Shown here: piece by piece, positions 55,221 to 64,000 of the stretch
Position numbering within the stretch: the first letter of the stretch is position 1
Layout of the letters: each line of letters starts with the position of its first letter
Assembly: GCF_001580915.1 (NCBI RefSeq)
Contig: NZ_LHZQ01000221.1
Coordinates: forward strand, 121,270-185,269
Reading direction: 5' to 3'
DNA length: 64,000 nt
Source of the DNA: Acetobacter tropicalis
GTDB taxonomy: Bacteria; Pseudomonadota; Alphaproteobacteria; Acetobacterales; Acetobacteraceae
Notes under the pieces: model-generated
The model's database searches: none
What the model was told of the DNA's origin: nothing
The model's input: the letters and a program-made list of their open reading frames with translations, nothing else
Position numbers and translations under genes: made by a program

Positions 55221-57506
55221 GTGACGGCACAGGGGAAGCAGGGAACAAAATCCACCGGTGCCACGCGGCCCGCCCGCAGGCGGCGTACTACAAAAAGCAC
55301 ACCGCGGGCTGTGCGTGCACCGCGCAAGAAAGCATCTACCCCGCCCATTACTCTGGAAACGCCGCAACGCTTTATCAACCGGGAGCTTTCCTGGCTGGAT
55401 TTCAATGAGCGTGTGGTGGAAGAAGCGGATAACGCCCGCAATCCCTTGCTGGAACGCCTGCGGTTCCTGTCTATCAGCGCCAGCAATCTGGATGAATTCT
55501 ATTCCGTGCGCGTGGCCGGTCTGGTCGGTCAGGTGCGTGAAGGGCTTGTTGCACTTTCCCCGGACGGCCTGACACCCGTTGAGCAGCTTGAAGCTGTGCG
55601 GGAACGCTGTGCCGCCCTGCTGCGAGAACAGCAGCGTATCTGGACAGAACTGCGTGGCCTGCTGAATGAAGCCGGCGTCGTGCTGTGTGAGCCGGATGAT
55701 TTGTCCGCCGCAGACCGTTCATGGCTTGAAACCTGCTTTATGGACCGTGTTTTCCCGGTTCTGACTCCTCTGGCTGTGGACCCCGCGCACCCGTTACCCT
55801 TTATTCCCAATATGGGGCTGGCACTGGGCCTGCGTCTGCTTTCAGCAGAAAATGGTGCGTTCGCCATGAACGCTCTTATTCTGCTGCCCGCCCAGATTGA
55901 ACGCTTCATCCGTCTGCCAACGGACCCTACCGAAGCTCCGGGCAATCGTGTTGTGCGGTTTATCCGCCTGGAAGACCTGATCACCCTGAGCATGGACAAG
56001 CTGTTCCCCGGTCTGGTGGTGGGAGAGAGCGGTATGCTGCGCGTGGTGCGTGATACGGACGTTGAGTTTGAAGATGAGGCCGAAGACCTTGTCCGCTCAT
56101 ATGAAAGTGCGCTCAAGCGGCGCCGTCGCGGCGTGGTCATTCATCTGGACATGGAAAAACGGGTGCCAGCAGAACTGGCGGAGGCCATAGCTTCTGGCCT
56201 TGACCTGCCATCCGAGGAAATAGCCGTCCATTCCGGCATGATCGGCGTGGTGGATCTGAAGCAGATGATTGTGGATGATCGCCCCGATCTGCTGTTTACC
56301 CCCTACACACCGCGCTTTCCTGAACGAATCCTTGATTTTAACGGCGATTGCTTTGCCGCCATCCGCGCCAAGGATCTGCTGGTGCATCATCCGTTCGAGA
56401 GCTTTGACGTGGTGGTGCAGTTTCTGCGTCAAGCAGCACTTGATCCGAACGTGATTGCCATCAAGCAGACCTTGTATCGGACCTCGCGCGACTCTCCCAT
56501 TGTCAAAGCGCTGATCGAGGCCGCCGAGGCCGGAAAATCTGTTACGGCCATGGTGGAACTGCGGGCGCGCTTTGATGAGGAAGCCAATATCCGGCTGGCC
56601 CGTGCGCTGGAAGCCGCCGGAGTGCAGGTTGTGTTCGGGTTTGCGGACCTGAAAACCCATGCCAAGCTCAGTCTTGTTGTGCGCAGGGAAGGCGGACAGG
56701 TTCGGTCTTACGCGCATTTTGGCACAGGCAATTATCATCCCATTACCGCCAAAATTTATACTGATCTGTCGTTCTTTACCTGCAAGCCGGAACTGGCACG
56801 GGATTCAGCACGCCTGTTCAACTATGTCACCGGCTATGCTCTGCCTGCGGAAATGGAAGCAATTTCCTTTTCCCCCATCACTATCCGCCGTACGTTGGTG
56901 GAGCTGATTGAGGAAGAAATTGCCCATGTCAAAGCGGGCAGGCCCGGCACCATCTGGCTGAAAATGAATTCGCTGGTGGACCCTGTGCTGATTGATCACC
57001 TTTACCGGGCTTCTTGCGCCGGGGTGAAAATTGTCGGGGTTATCCGTGGTATCTGCTGCCTGCGGCCGGGCGTGCCCGGCCTTTCAGAAAACATTCGTAT
57101 CAAATCCATTGTCGGGCGTTTTCTGGAGCATTCCCGTATTTTCGCCTTTGGTAACGGCCACCGCCTGCCATCGCGTTACGCCAAGGTCTATCTGTCCTCA
57201 GCCGACTGGATGACACGTAACATGGATTGGCGTGTGGAAAGCATGGTGCCGATCACCAATGCCACGGTGCATGCACAGGTGCTGGGGCAGATCATGGTTT
57301 CCAACCTCAAAGACAATCTTCAGTCCTGGATTCTGGAACAGAATGGGGTATGGCGCAGGCTGACACCTGGTGCGCGCCCGTTCTCCGCGCATGAATGGTT
57401 CATGACGCATCCTTCCCTTTCGGGCCGGGGGTCTGCGGCGCATGAAGCACCCATCCGTACACCGGCGTCTCTACCGTCTTCCAAGGATCTGATGTTTGAT
57501 GAATGA
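55221..57506 (+). CDS. ppk1: Polyphosphate kinase 1
   Basis: 761 residues from a GTG with AAGGAG 8 nt upstream. A 45-residue Lys/Arg/Thr-rich leader precedes the core [20 protein letters not shown]. Further motifs are [36 protein letters not shown], and the autophosphorylation-histidine block [14 protein letters not shown] with His near 499. A second block is [11 protein letters not shown] near the end. It makes polyphosphate from ATP reversibly. ppx follows after 65 bp, so synthesis and breakdown are together. Confidence 0.95.
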   Translation: MTAQGKQGTKSTGATRPARRRRTTKSTPRAVRAPRKKASTPPITLETPQRFINRELSWLDFNERVVEEADNARNPLLERLRFLSISASNLDEFYSVRVAGLVGQVREGLVALSPDGLTPVEQLEAVRERCAALLREQQRIWTELRGLLNEAGVVLCEPDDLSAADRSWLETCFMDRVFPVLTPLAVDPAHPLPFIPNMGLALGLRLLSAENGAFAMNALILLPAQIERFIRLPTDPTEAPGNRVVRFIRLEDLITLSMDKLFPGLVVGESGMLRVVRDTDVEFEDEAEDLVRSYESALKRRRRGVVIHLDMEKRVPAELAEAIASGLDLPSEEIAVHSGMIGVVDLKQMIVDDRPDLLFTPYTPRFPERILDFNGDCFAAIRAKDLLVHHPFESFDVVVQFLRQAALDPNVIAIKQTLYRTSRDSPIVKALIEAAEAGKSVTAMVELRARFDEEANIRLARALEAAGVQVVFGFADLKTHAKLSLVVRREGGQVRSYAHFGTGNYHPITAKIYTDLSFFTCKPELARDSARLFNYVTGYALPAEMEAISFSPITIRRTLVELIEEEIAHVKAGRPGTIWLKMNSLVDPVLIDHLYRASCAGVKIVGVIRGICCLRPGVPGLSENIRIKSIVGRFLEHSRIFAFGNGHRLPSRYAKVYLSSADWMTRNMDWRVESMVPITNATVHAQVLGQIMVSNLKDNLQSWILEQNGVWRRLTPGARPFSAHEWFMTHPSLSGRGSAAHEAPIRTPASLPSSKDLMFDE

Positions 57507-57571
57507 TCAAGCTGACACAGCCAGCGTGACCGGGGTTTTCCCGGCGCGCGTTGCAGAGTAATAACGCCAGT

Positions 57572-59065
57572 ATGCAAACTGATACGCCGCGCCGTTCGGC
57601 CGTTGTCGATCTTGGGTCCAATTCGGTGCGCCTCGTTGTGTTCGAGGGCGTTTCCCGTAATCCTGTTCCTATTTTCAATGAAAAAGCGGTACTGCGCCTG
57701 GGGCGTGGTCTTACCGCCACCGGCCGCCTGAATGAGGAAGGCGTGAGCATGGCCATGGAGGTGCTCAACCGCTTCCATGCCATTGCTCGTGCCATGAATG
57801 CGGACCCGTTTGAAATTCTGGCAACAGCCGCCGTGCGGGATGCGGCCAACGGCCCTGACTTTGTGGCGGCCCTGCGCGCCAACATGCCCGATGTGCCAAT
57901 CCGCATTTTATCGGGTGAGGAAGAGGCCGATCATTCCGCCATTGGTGTGATGTGCGGTATCCCCGGTGCCAGCGGTCTGGTGGCTGACGTCGGTGGTGGG
58001 TCGCTTGAACTCATCCGTATCACTAGCGATGGGCGGCATGATGCCAATACCCTGCCGCTTGGTGTCATCCGGTTGAGTGATCGTTCCAAGGGCGATCTCA
58101 ACACCGCAAAGGCGTTGGCGGATGCGGATATCGGGGCCGTTAACTGGCTGCCAAAGGTCAAGGGTGGCACTTTGTATCTGGTAGGCGGGGCGTTTCGTGC
58201 TCTGGCGCGGTTGCATATTGCCCGCATGAATTATCCGCTGAACATTGTCCATTATTACACTCTGGCGCAGGAAGAAGCGCGGGAGATGACGGGCTGGCTG
58301 CTGCATGCGCCCCGCCGCAGTCTGGAACGTTTGCCGGGCGCGCCCAAAAAGCGGCTGGATGATATTCCTTTTGCTGCCACAGTGCTGCGTCGCTTGCTGC
58401 GTAAGGTTCAGCCTGACCGGGTTGTATTCTGCGTGGATGGCCTGCGTGAAGGCTGGTACATGCTGAACGTGGCACCGGATTGCCTGCCGCAGGACCCCCT
58501 GGCCGTTGTGGCACAGGATATGTGCGCCCGATTGGGCCGGAGCGCCAAACTGCCTGATGTGCTGATGCGGTGGACAAACGCTCTGTTTGTAGAAGAAAAC
58601 CAGCGACAGACCCATTTGCGCCGCATTGTGTGCTGGCTGTCTGATGTGGGAAGCCATGACCATCCGGAATATCGGTCCGAACAAACCTACTGGCGCATTC
58701 TTCGCCTGCAGGGTGTGGGCTTTGATCATGAAGCCCGCGCATGGCTTTCTCTGGCGTTGGCTATCCGGTATGCGGCTGATCTGAACGCTGAATTTCTTTC
58801 CACGTCCCGCGCGTTGCTGGATGAAAAACAGTGGAAGAAAGCTGTCATTCTTGGGTTGGCGCTGCGGCTGGCCTATTCTGTTTCCGGTGGAACGGCAGCC
58901 CTGCTTGAAGGCACAGCCCTGACATGGGAGCGCAAGGAACTGGTTCTGCGCCTTGGTGCGTCCTGTGTTGCCGTGCGCGGGGAGAGTGTGGGGCGGGGCC
59001 TGAGCCGTCTGGGGCAGGCGCTGGATGCGCCCACCCGTCTGGAAACCGAACCAGACGACGCGTGA
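57572..59065 (+). CDS. ppx: Exopolyphosphatase
   Basis: 497 residues from the ATG at 57572. The ASKHA ATPase-like core: AVVDLGSNSVRLVVFEG near 10-26, ATAAVRDAANG, ILSGEEEADHSAIGV near 112, and VADVGGGSLELIRI near 136-149. The C-terminal half is an HD-like helical part. It cuts phosphate from polyphosphate chains, or pppGpp in related enzymes. Confidence 0.94.
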   Translation: MQTDTPRRSAVVDLGSNSVRLVVFEGVSRNPVPIFNEKAVLRLGRGLTATGRLNEEGVSMAMEVLNRFHAIARAMNADPFEILATAAVRDAANGPDFVAALRANMPDVPIRILSGEEEADHSAIGVMCGIPGASGLVADVGGGSLELIRITSDGRHDANTLPLGVIRLSDRSKGDLNTAKALADADIGAVNWLPKVKGGTLYLVGGAFRALARLHIARMNYPLNIVHYYTLAQEEAREMTGWLLHAPRRSLERLPGAPKKRLDDIPFAATVLRRLLRKVQPDRVVFCVDGLREGWYMLNVAPDCLPQDPLAVVAQDMCARLGRSAKLPDVLMRWTNALFVEENQRQTHLRRIVCWLSDVGSHDHPEYRSEQTYWRILRLQGVGFDHEARAWLSLALAIRYAADLNAEFLSTSRALLDEKQWKKAVILGLALRLAYSVSGGTAALLEGTALTWERKELVLRLGASCVAVRGESVGRGLSRLGQALDAPTRLETEPDDA

Positions 59066-59424
59066 AGCAACTGCTGTTGTGGGGCATTCGAACATGGCCC
59101 GAACGCCCCTGAGGCCTTTGTGAGGCTCTGGTTGTCTGTAAGAACGTCACTTTGCCTTTTCAGGATGTAGAGCGCCGAGCGGGTGCGGTGCCAGCTTCCT
59201 GCTTTGCAAAATGGTTCACGCTATTGGGCTGGGAAGTAGAAAGCGCAGACAAGCAATGCGTGAAACGGGACAGCCACCGCTTTAGGGTGGACAAGTCTGT
59301 CAGTTCTGGGCACCCTGCACACCTTGCGCCTGCTCCGGCATCTGTCTGATTTTCAGGCAGGAATTGGGTCAACACCCTGCGGGAAAAGGGGATCAGTGGC
59401 CAGTAAGTCAGTGGAAAATGTCAC
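59066..59424. other. Intergenic region before the receptor operon
   Basis: 359 bp. A 65-codon plus-strand frame (59152-59349) shows no recognisable features or good ribosome binding site, so I do not call it a gene. The region presumably holds the promoter of the receptor-transporter operon; I could not pick out clear -35/-10 boxes. Confidence 0.45.
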
Positions 59425-61761
59425 GTGTCTTCTGATGAGATAGTCGATCCGACCCTCCAGCACGATGTTTCCGTGCGCCGTGTACTGCTGCATCTGGTCC
59501 TGCCTTTGTTGGCGCTTGTTCTGGGTATTGTGGCCGTTATTGTGATTGGTGTGCATTCCTACCGCACCACGCGCGCCGGGGTAGAATCCCTCACACACGA
59601 ACTGCTGGGCGCCGTACAGCATTACATTGCCCAGGAAGTTTCTGATTACATCATGCCCGCGTCTGCCGGGAACGTTATTGCCAGTGGCATGATAGAGCAT
59701 GTGCCGCCAGCGGTGCAGGATAAGGTTTTCTACTCCTACGGCGGAGCCATGTTGCGCAGTGTGCCGCAGCTTCAGTCCTTCTATCTGGCAGATGATGCCG
59801 GTCGTTTTGTTCTGATCACCCGCCATGGCAAGGATGGGAAGGAGCAGGAGCGTACCACTCTGCAGGTAAAGGGTGGCAGAAAGGTTTTTCACCACGACTA
59901 TTATACAATTGAGGGTGTAAAGACGGGTGAGGCCGATGATGATGCCAAGGATTATGATCCCCGCACACGCCCATGGTATCAGAACACGGCAGGCAGTAAC
60001 GAGATAAAGTGGACGCAGCCTTATCTCTTCCCCACAGATAAGCAGTTTGTCATGACCAGCTCCCTGCGCTTTAAGGGGCAGGATGGTCATACGCTGGTGT
60101 TTGCCACCAATATTTCCTTGAACGAGCTCAGTACGTTTCTTGACCACATCAAGGTGGGTAAAAGCGGCAACGCCATTGTTCTGGACAGTAAAGGCCGTGT
60201 CATGGCCGGGCGGAACCTGATGCAGCTTGCCGAGGCCGCAGGGTGGGACCCCAACAAGATGGTGCTGGACCCCAAAACGCATCCGGTATTTGCGCGCGGA
60301 TATGACCATTATCGGGTGCGCGGATTTGGACCACGCAGCTTTAGCCTGAACAAGAAGCGTTACGTCACCATTGCCGCACCGCTTCCCGGCTCATCCGAAG
60401 GCTGGATTCTGTTACTGTCCGCCCCCGAAAGCGATTTTGCCAGCTTTGCCAAGCAGAGCAGCCAGCAGAGCCTTCAGTTTGCAGCTGTCATTATTGCATT
60501 CTCTCTGGTGCTGGCCGGGCTGCTTATCCGTCAGGTGCGTCGGTCTGAACGTAATGCGCGGCTGCTGGCACGCCAAAATGCCCAGATCACGCATGAAACG
60601 GGAGCCGTGCAGCAGGTGGCGGCCACCCCCCGACTGTTTGACCCGACCAATGATTCTCTCGTGCTCACGGAGCAGCTTGCCCATGTCACCAATGCACACC
60701 GGGCCAGTATCTGGCGGTTCCTGCATGATGGCTCGGCGATGGTCTGTAATGATTCCTATGATCAGAGGCAGGATGCTCATTCCGGCGGTTTTGAAATGTC
60801 GCGTTCTGAACTGGATGCGTTCTTCAAGGCAGTGGAAGAAGGTGAGGCCTTTATCGTGCCAGACGCCGCAGTGGATGAGCGTACCTCTCAGTTTGAACGG
60901 CTGGTGATGCGTGAGGCCGGTACGCACATGCTCGCGGTTTATCCCATCCATGGGGCAGGCAGCGTCATGGGGGCTGTGGTGCTGGAAGATGCAAATATGG
61001 CCCCGCATCTGGTCTATTTTGTTGATCTTGTAACCGCCATTGCAGGCATGCGCCTTGCGGCTGCACAGCAAAATGCGCCTGATGCAGAGCATGGCACACA
61101 GAGCAATGCGGATCACGCCGCGCTCGCGGTGCAGCAGGCGGCTGATCTGCCCGCCACTCAGTTTGACAACATGCTCATGCGTGCGCCGGAAGTTGCGGCA
61201 GTTACAGCGTCTGGTATTTATCCGGCTGTGGCGGTTCTGGTCATCACCTTTTCTGATCCGGTTGTGGATGGAGAGGCTGAAACAGAAGCGCTGCTCAAGC
61301 TGACTAACCAGCTTGCGTCTGATGTGCAGCGTATTGCGCAGGAAAGAAAGCTGTTTGCGGTGGAAGTGGCCGGGCATCGCCTGATCTGCATGGCGGGCTG
61401 CGCGGCAGAGGAAGATCCCACAGCCATCATTCGCATGGCGGATGCGGCGTTGACCATGCGTGAAACCCTGATGGCGGCCCTTGCCGCGGCTGATCTTGAA
61501 CCTGTGTTTACCATGGGGCTGGATTACGGAGCAGCCTTTGGCGGCCCCGTTGGGGCAGACCCGCAGGTGTTCAACCTGTGGGGGCAAACCGTTTCTCTGG
61601 CCGAACTGATGGCGCAGGGTGCGGCGGATGCCGGCACCATTCAGGTTACGGAACGGGTGTATGCCGTGCTGCGTGACCGCTATCTGTTCCGTAGCCGAGG
61701 GGCATTCTTTGCGCCGCACCTTGGCTTGGGGCAGGCCTATGTTCTCGCGGCACGCCGATGA
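59425..61761 (+). CDS. Membrane receptor: dCache, GAF and degenerate adenylate-cyclase-like domain
   Basis: 778 residues from a GTG. TM1 is about 20-43 and TM2 about 351-369. The periplasmic loop between them is a dCache_1 sensor with RPWYQNTAG near 182-190 and later WTQPYLFP. A cytosolic GAF-like domain spans about 415-545, and a class III cyclase-like domain about 595-770. In that last domain the first metal Asp position reads VAVLVITF (602-609), with Thr where FADI-type enzymes have Asp; the second region reads AGHRLICMAG, again without Asp; and NLWGQTVSLAELM replaces the usual Asn-x3-Arg pair. It is therefore probably a pseudocyclase. The stop overlaps the next start (ATGA). Confidence 0.75.
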   Translation: MSSDEIVDPTLQHDVSVRRVLLHLVLPLLALVLGIVAVIVIGVHSYRTTRAGVESLTHELLGAVQHYIAQEVSDYIMPASAGNVIASGMIEHVPPAVQDKVFYSYGGAMLRSVPQLQSFYLADDAGRFVLITRHGKDGKEQERTTLQVKGGRKVFHHDYYTIEGVKTGEADDDAKDYDPRTRPWYQNTAGSNEIKWTQPYLFPTDKQFVMTSSLRFKGQDGHTLVFATNISLNELSTFLDHIKVGKSGNAIVLDSKGRVMAGRNLMQLAEAAGWDPNKMVLDPKTHPVFARGYDHYRVRGFGPRSFSLNKKRYVTIAAPLPGSSEGWILLLSAPESDFASFAKQSSQQSLQFAAVIIAFSLVLAGLLIRQVRRSERNARLLARQNAQITHETGAVQQVAATPRLFDPTNDSLVLTEQLAHVTNAHRASIWRFLHDGSAMVCNDSYDQRQDAHSGGFEMSRSELDAFFKAVEEGEAFIVPDAAVDERTSQFERLVMREAGTHMLAVYPIHGAGSVMGAVVLEDANMAPHLVYFVDLVTAIAGMRLAAAQQNAPDAEHGTQSNADHAALAVQQAADLPATQFDNMLMRAPEVAAVTASGIYPAVAVLVITFSDPVVDGEAETEALLKLTNQLASDVQRIAQERKLFAVEVAGHRLICMAGCAAEEDPTAIIRMADAALTMRETLMAALAAADLEPVFTMGLDYGAAFGGPVGADPQVFNLWGQTVSLAELMAQGAADAGTIQVTERVYAVLRDRYLFRSRGAFFAPHLGLGQAYVLAARR

Positions 61762-62651
61762 GCGAGGATAACCTTACTCCACGGGAGGGCGGGGGAGACC
61801 GTGACCCCATTCTGGAAGCGGATGCCCTTCCGCATCGTGGCCGCAAACCGTTTGTGCTGCATGAATGGCTGAGGGAAAAACTGGCCTTGATAGGCCGTAT
61901 GACCCGTCATCAGGCCCGATTTTTCCTCATCATGCTGGGGGCGTCCTGGGGCGTTATTTATGAAAGTTTTCGCTCTCATTCCTGGCGCAGAACCGTGCGC
62001 TATGAATTTGGCGTCACCCTTAACAGCGTTGTAGGTGGCGGCCTTATTGCCACCCTGTTTTCCGGTACGCTCACGGGTGTGGCCGCGGTTTCTCAAACCA
62101 TTTACTGGCTGGGTCTTGCTGGCCTTGCCAAAATGACCGGCTCCATTCTGATCAACGTGGTGATCCGGGAAATCGCGCCCATTCTTGTGGGTATTCTGCT
62201 GCTGGGGCGGAATGGCATGCTGTCCGTAACAGAGCTGGGGCTGCTGACCACCGGCGGGCAGGTCCGCTCCATGCAGGCACAGGGGCTTGATCCGTTCCTG
62301 CTGCTGGTTATGCCCCGTACCCTGGCCTTCACCCTGGGCGGGTTTACACTAGGCATACTGTTCTCTTTCGCAGCATTGCTGACAGGCTACGTTATCAGCC
62401 GGATTTCCGGGGTGATAACCAATCCGGTCTGGACCTTCTTTTATGATGTGGTGGTGGCCATGTCCCCGGCGGATTACCTGATCATTCCGCTCAAGTTCAT
62501 TACGGTAGGATTTGTGGTGGGGCTGGGCGGCTGTCTGACAGGTCTGACCGCCACCAACGAGGATAACCTGCGCACTCTTCTGCCGCGCGGCTTTTCCCGT
62601 GGATTGCTGATTGTCATGGCTGTCAGCGTTCTGTTCAGTCTGGACCTGTAG
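61758..62651 (+). CDS. mlaE: MlaE-type ABC transporter permease
   Basis: 297 residues, about 40 longer than usual at the charged N-terminus. The MlaE/YrbE fold is clear: FSGTLTGVAAVSQTIYWL, IREIAPILVGILLLGRNGMLSVTELGLL with the ATPase-coupling helix, then QVRSMQAQGLDPFLLLVMPR and a C-terminal GCLTGLTATNEDNLR. The family moves phospholipids between membranes together with an ATPase and MCE protein. It is translationally coupled to the receptor gene before it and is 2 bp from the ATPase-like gene after it. Confidence 0.9.
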   Translation: MSEDNLTPREGGGDRDPILEADALPHRGRKPFVLHEWLREKLALIGRMTRHQARFFLIMLGASWGVIYESFRSHSWRRTVRYEFGVTLNSVVGGGLIATLFSGTLTGVAAVSQTIYWLGLAGLAKMTGSILINVVIREIAPILVGILLLGRNGMLSVTELGLLTTGGQVRSMQAQGLDPFLLLVMPRTLAFTLGGFTLGILFSFAALLTGYVISRISGVITNPVWTFFYDVVVAMSPADYLIIPLKFITVGFVVGLGGCLTGLTATNEDNLRTLLPRGFSRGLLIVMAVSVLFSLDL

Positions 62652-62653
62652 GC

Positions 62654-63355
62654 ATGGATATACGGACCGTTGGCCCCCTGCTGGAATTGAACAAGGCGGT
62701 GCCCTCCTTTGAGGAAAGCGGCCTGCCTCCCGTGCCGTTCAGTATGCGTGTCATGCCGGGGGAGTGCGTGGTGGTTGAGGCGCGTGATCCTGAAAACGCA
62801 ACCCAGTTTGCAGATATGTGTTCCGGCCTGGTACCGCTTGATGAAGGCTCCGTAAAATTTATGGGGCTGGACTGGACAGAACTGCATGACAGGGAAGTGA
62901 ATGCCCTGCGTGGGCGGATTGGCCGCATAACCCACAGGGCAAGCTGGCCCACGTTTTTAGGCACACATCTGGCTATTACGTTGCAGCAGTTGCATCATAC
63001 CAACCGCCCCATGGATGAGGTGGTGGCAGAGGCTGCGCGCCTGAGCGAGCAGTTTGGGCTGCCGGGGTTGCCTGTTTTGCGGCCCGGTCTGTTATCCTCG
63101 GCAGATCTCCTGCGGGCGGGGTGTGTCAGGGCTTTTATGGGACGCCCCCGTTTGCTGCTTCTGGAAGACCCGCTGGAAGCAAGTCCCGTTGAACTTGAAC
63201 GCGCGTTTCTGAGCGCGTTGACAGATGCGCGGGACAAGGGGGCAGGTGTTATCTGGCTGGTGCGCAATAATGCCATATGGCAGGGCTACCAGCAGGGTGT
63301 AACCAGTATGTGGCGTCTTGCCGATGACGGGCTTGTAGCAGTACGGACGGGGTAA
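62654..63355 (+). CDS. MlaF-position ABC ATPase-like subunit without catalytic motifs
   Basis: 233 residues, the normal MlaF length and place. The fold is still readable: PGECVVVEARDPENATQF, GLVPLDEGSVKFMG, LRGRIGRITH. However, the Walker A position reads ARDPENATQ (43-51) with no glycines and no Lys, and the Q-loop Gln is gone. The LSGGQ signature is GLLSSADLLRAG, Walker B/catalytic Glu is LLLLEDP (167-173) in swapped order, and the His switch is Arg204. Such a protein should not hydrolyse ATP by the usual route. Overall length and frame are intact, so it looks retained rather than decaying. Confidence 0.78.
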   Translation: MDIRTVGPLLELNKAVPSFEESGLPPVPFSMRVMPGECVVVEARDPENATQFADMCSGLVPLDEGSVKFMGLDWTELHDREVNALRGRIGRITHRASWPTFLGTHLAITLQQLHHTNRPMDEVVAEAARLSEQFGLPGLPVLRPGLLSSADLLRAGCVRAFMGRPRLLLLEDPLEASPVELERAFLSALTDARDKGAGVIWLVRNNAIWQGYQQGVTSMWRLADDGLVAVRTG

Positions 63356-64000
63356 TGTTCCAGATCCGCTTACGACAGAAAATAAAACCGCTGATCTCTC
63401 TCCGTTATGCGGATGAGTGGGTGGGCTTCCTCGTGCTTCTCAGCGTGGTGCTGTTTGCCGGTGCCGTGGTGGAGGCCGGGGTGTTGCGAGACTGGCTGAC
63501 ACCTCCTGCCACGCTGCGAGTGACCTTGCCTGCCGGTGGGGTGGGGGGGCTGACAGTTGGGGGCGATGTGCAGCTTCTGGGTGCGCATGCTGGCACCATC
63601 CGTTCCGTCAAACTGAATCCCTCGGGCGATATGTACGCCATTGTTGATCTGGACCCACAGGCCAAACCGTTCATTCGGAGGGATAGCACGGCTGTTATCC
63701 GCAAACAGTTTATTGTGACAGGGGCCGCCTATCTGGAACTGAACAAAGGCCATGGCGACCCGATGGACTGGAGCTACGCGGTTATCAGCGCCACGCCAGC
63801 ACCAAACCCCGCAGACATGATCACTGCCACCCTGAACGATATTCAGGCCCAGATCATGCCCGCTATTGCCAGTGCCCGGCATATGATGGTGCAGCTTGAT
63901 GCCACCATTACGGATATGCATGCAGGCAAAGGTACCGTTGGGCAGTTGATGACCAATGATGAACTGATCCGTCAGGCGCAGGCGGCTGCCGTCTCGCTCA
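63355..64000 (+). CDS. mlaD: MlaD-type MCE domain protein, 5' part
   Basis: The ATG at 63355 overlaps the preceding stop by one base (TAATG), and the frame stays open to the window end (215 codons seen). An N-terminal membrane helix (about 24-45) is followed by an MCE domain: TLRVTLPAGGVGGLTVGGDVQ, LLGAHAGTIRSV and FIVTGAAYLELN. A helical stretch begins near 155 (MITATLNDIQAQIMPAIA). MCE proteins form hexameric rings that carry lipid across the periplasm, anchored by the N-terminal helix. This completes the permease/ATPase/MCE set. Confidence 0.88.
   Translation, partial: MFQIRLRQKIKPLISLRYADEWVGFLVLLSVVLFAGAVVEAGVLRDWLTPPATLRVTLPAGGVGGLTVGGDVQLLGAHAGTIRSVKLNPSGDMYAIVDLDPQAKPFIRRDSTAVIRKQFIVTGAAYLELNKGHGDPMDWSYAVISATPAPNPADMITATLNDIQAQIMPAIASARHMMVQLDATITDMHAGKGTVGQLMTNDELIRQAQAAAVSL

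Noticed and set aside
57908..59095. Minus-strand frame opposite ppx
   Set aside because: A shadow of the ppx coding sequence, with no recognisable domain.
59152..59349. 65-codon plus-strand frame before the receptor gene
   Set aside because: No upstream Shine-Dalgarno, no domain or signal, and codon use not like the neighbours.

Overview
The window looks like a chromosomal segment of an acetic acid bacterium (Acetobacteraceae, Alphaproteobacteria; Acetobacter/Gluconobacter-like). This rests on moderately high GC, a C-terminal fragment typical of class I lysyl-tRNA synthetase, and alphaproteobacterial gene orders: tsaD diverging from hemC-hemD, argH-lptM-lysA, aroE-coaE-dnaQ, purM-purN-rsmB-rpe-heparinase II, and hdaA-ppk-ppx. 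I see no insertion sequence, prophage, rRNA operon or CRISPR array. The content is mostly core, with a few odd loci.

Layout. 1-5.2 kb: class I LysRS end, an MprF-type flippase whose transferase domain is cut short, a MarC protein, rlmJ and tsaD. 5.4-8.9 kb: hemC-hemD, secB and a histidine phosphatase. 9-12.8 kb: a Tim44-like protein joined to an orphan DNA methyltransferase, a tri-heme peroxidase behind a perfect FNR-type box, and a Smr protein. 12.8-18.2 kb: a periplasmic binding protein, hemF, and cytochrome b and c1 genes with no Rieske gene beside them, then mtnP. 18.2-26.5 kb: a short-chain dehydrogenase, a SpoU-type RNA methylase beside an AT-rich stretch, a MHS transporter/porin pair, and a DUF4105 protein paired with a lipase-like lipoprotein. 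26.5-31.7 kb: tRNA-Tyr, panB, an Old Yellow Enzyme diverging from an ArsR regulator across a clear operator, ten tandem 7-bp repeats, a zinc alcohol dehydrogenase and a secreted serine protease. 31.6-43 kb: galE, a TIGR02302 membrane protein, lysA, a 46-codon lptM-like lipoprotein, argH, an N-formylglutamate amidohydrolase, aroE, coaE and dnaQ. 43-52.8 kb: an ENPP-type phosphodiesterase, a glycosyltransferase, a heparinase-family protein with a long acidic insert, rpe, rsmB, purN-purM and hdaA. 52.9-59 kb: an S46 peptidase, then ppk1-ppx.

The most unusual locus is at the right end (59.4-64 kb). A membrane receptor (Cache, GAF, cyclase-like domain without its metal-binding residues) is translationally coupled to an Mla-type lipid transport set: permease, ATPase-like subunit and MCE protein. 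In the ATPase-like subunit the Walker A, Q-loop, signature, catalytic-glutamate and His-switch motifs are all changed. The operon therefore pairs two apparent pseudoenzymes with an envelope lipid transporter, and is my best candidate for an undescribed system.

Heme synthesis (hemC, hemD, hemF), cytochromes b/c1 and the peroxidase lie within 13 kb and fit a respiration-related region. Many neighbours overlap by ATGA or GTGA, so tight operons are common.
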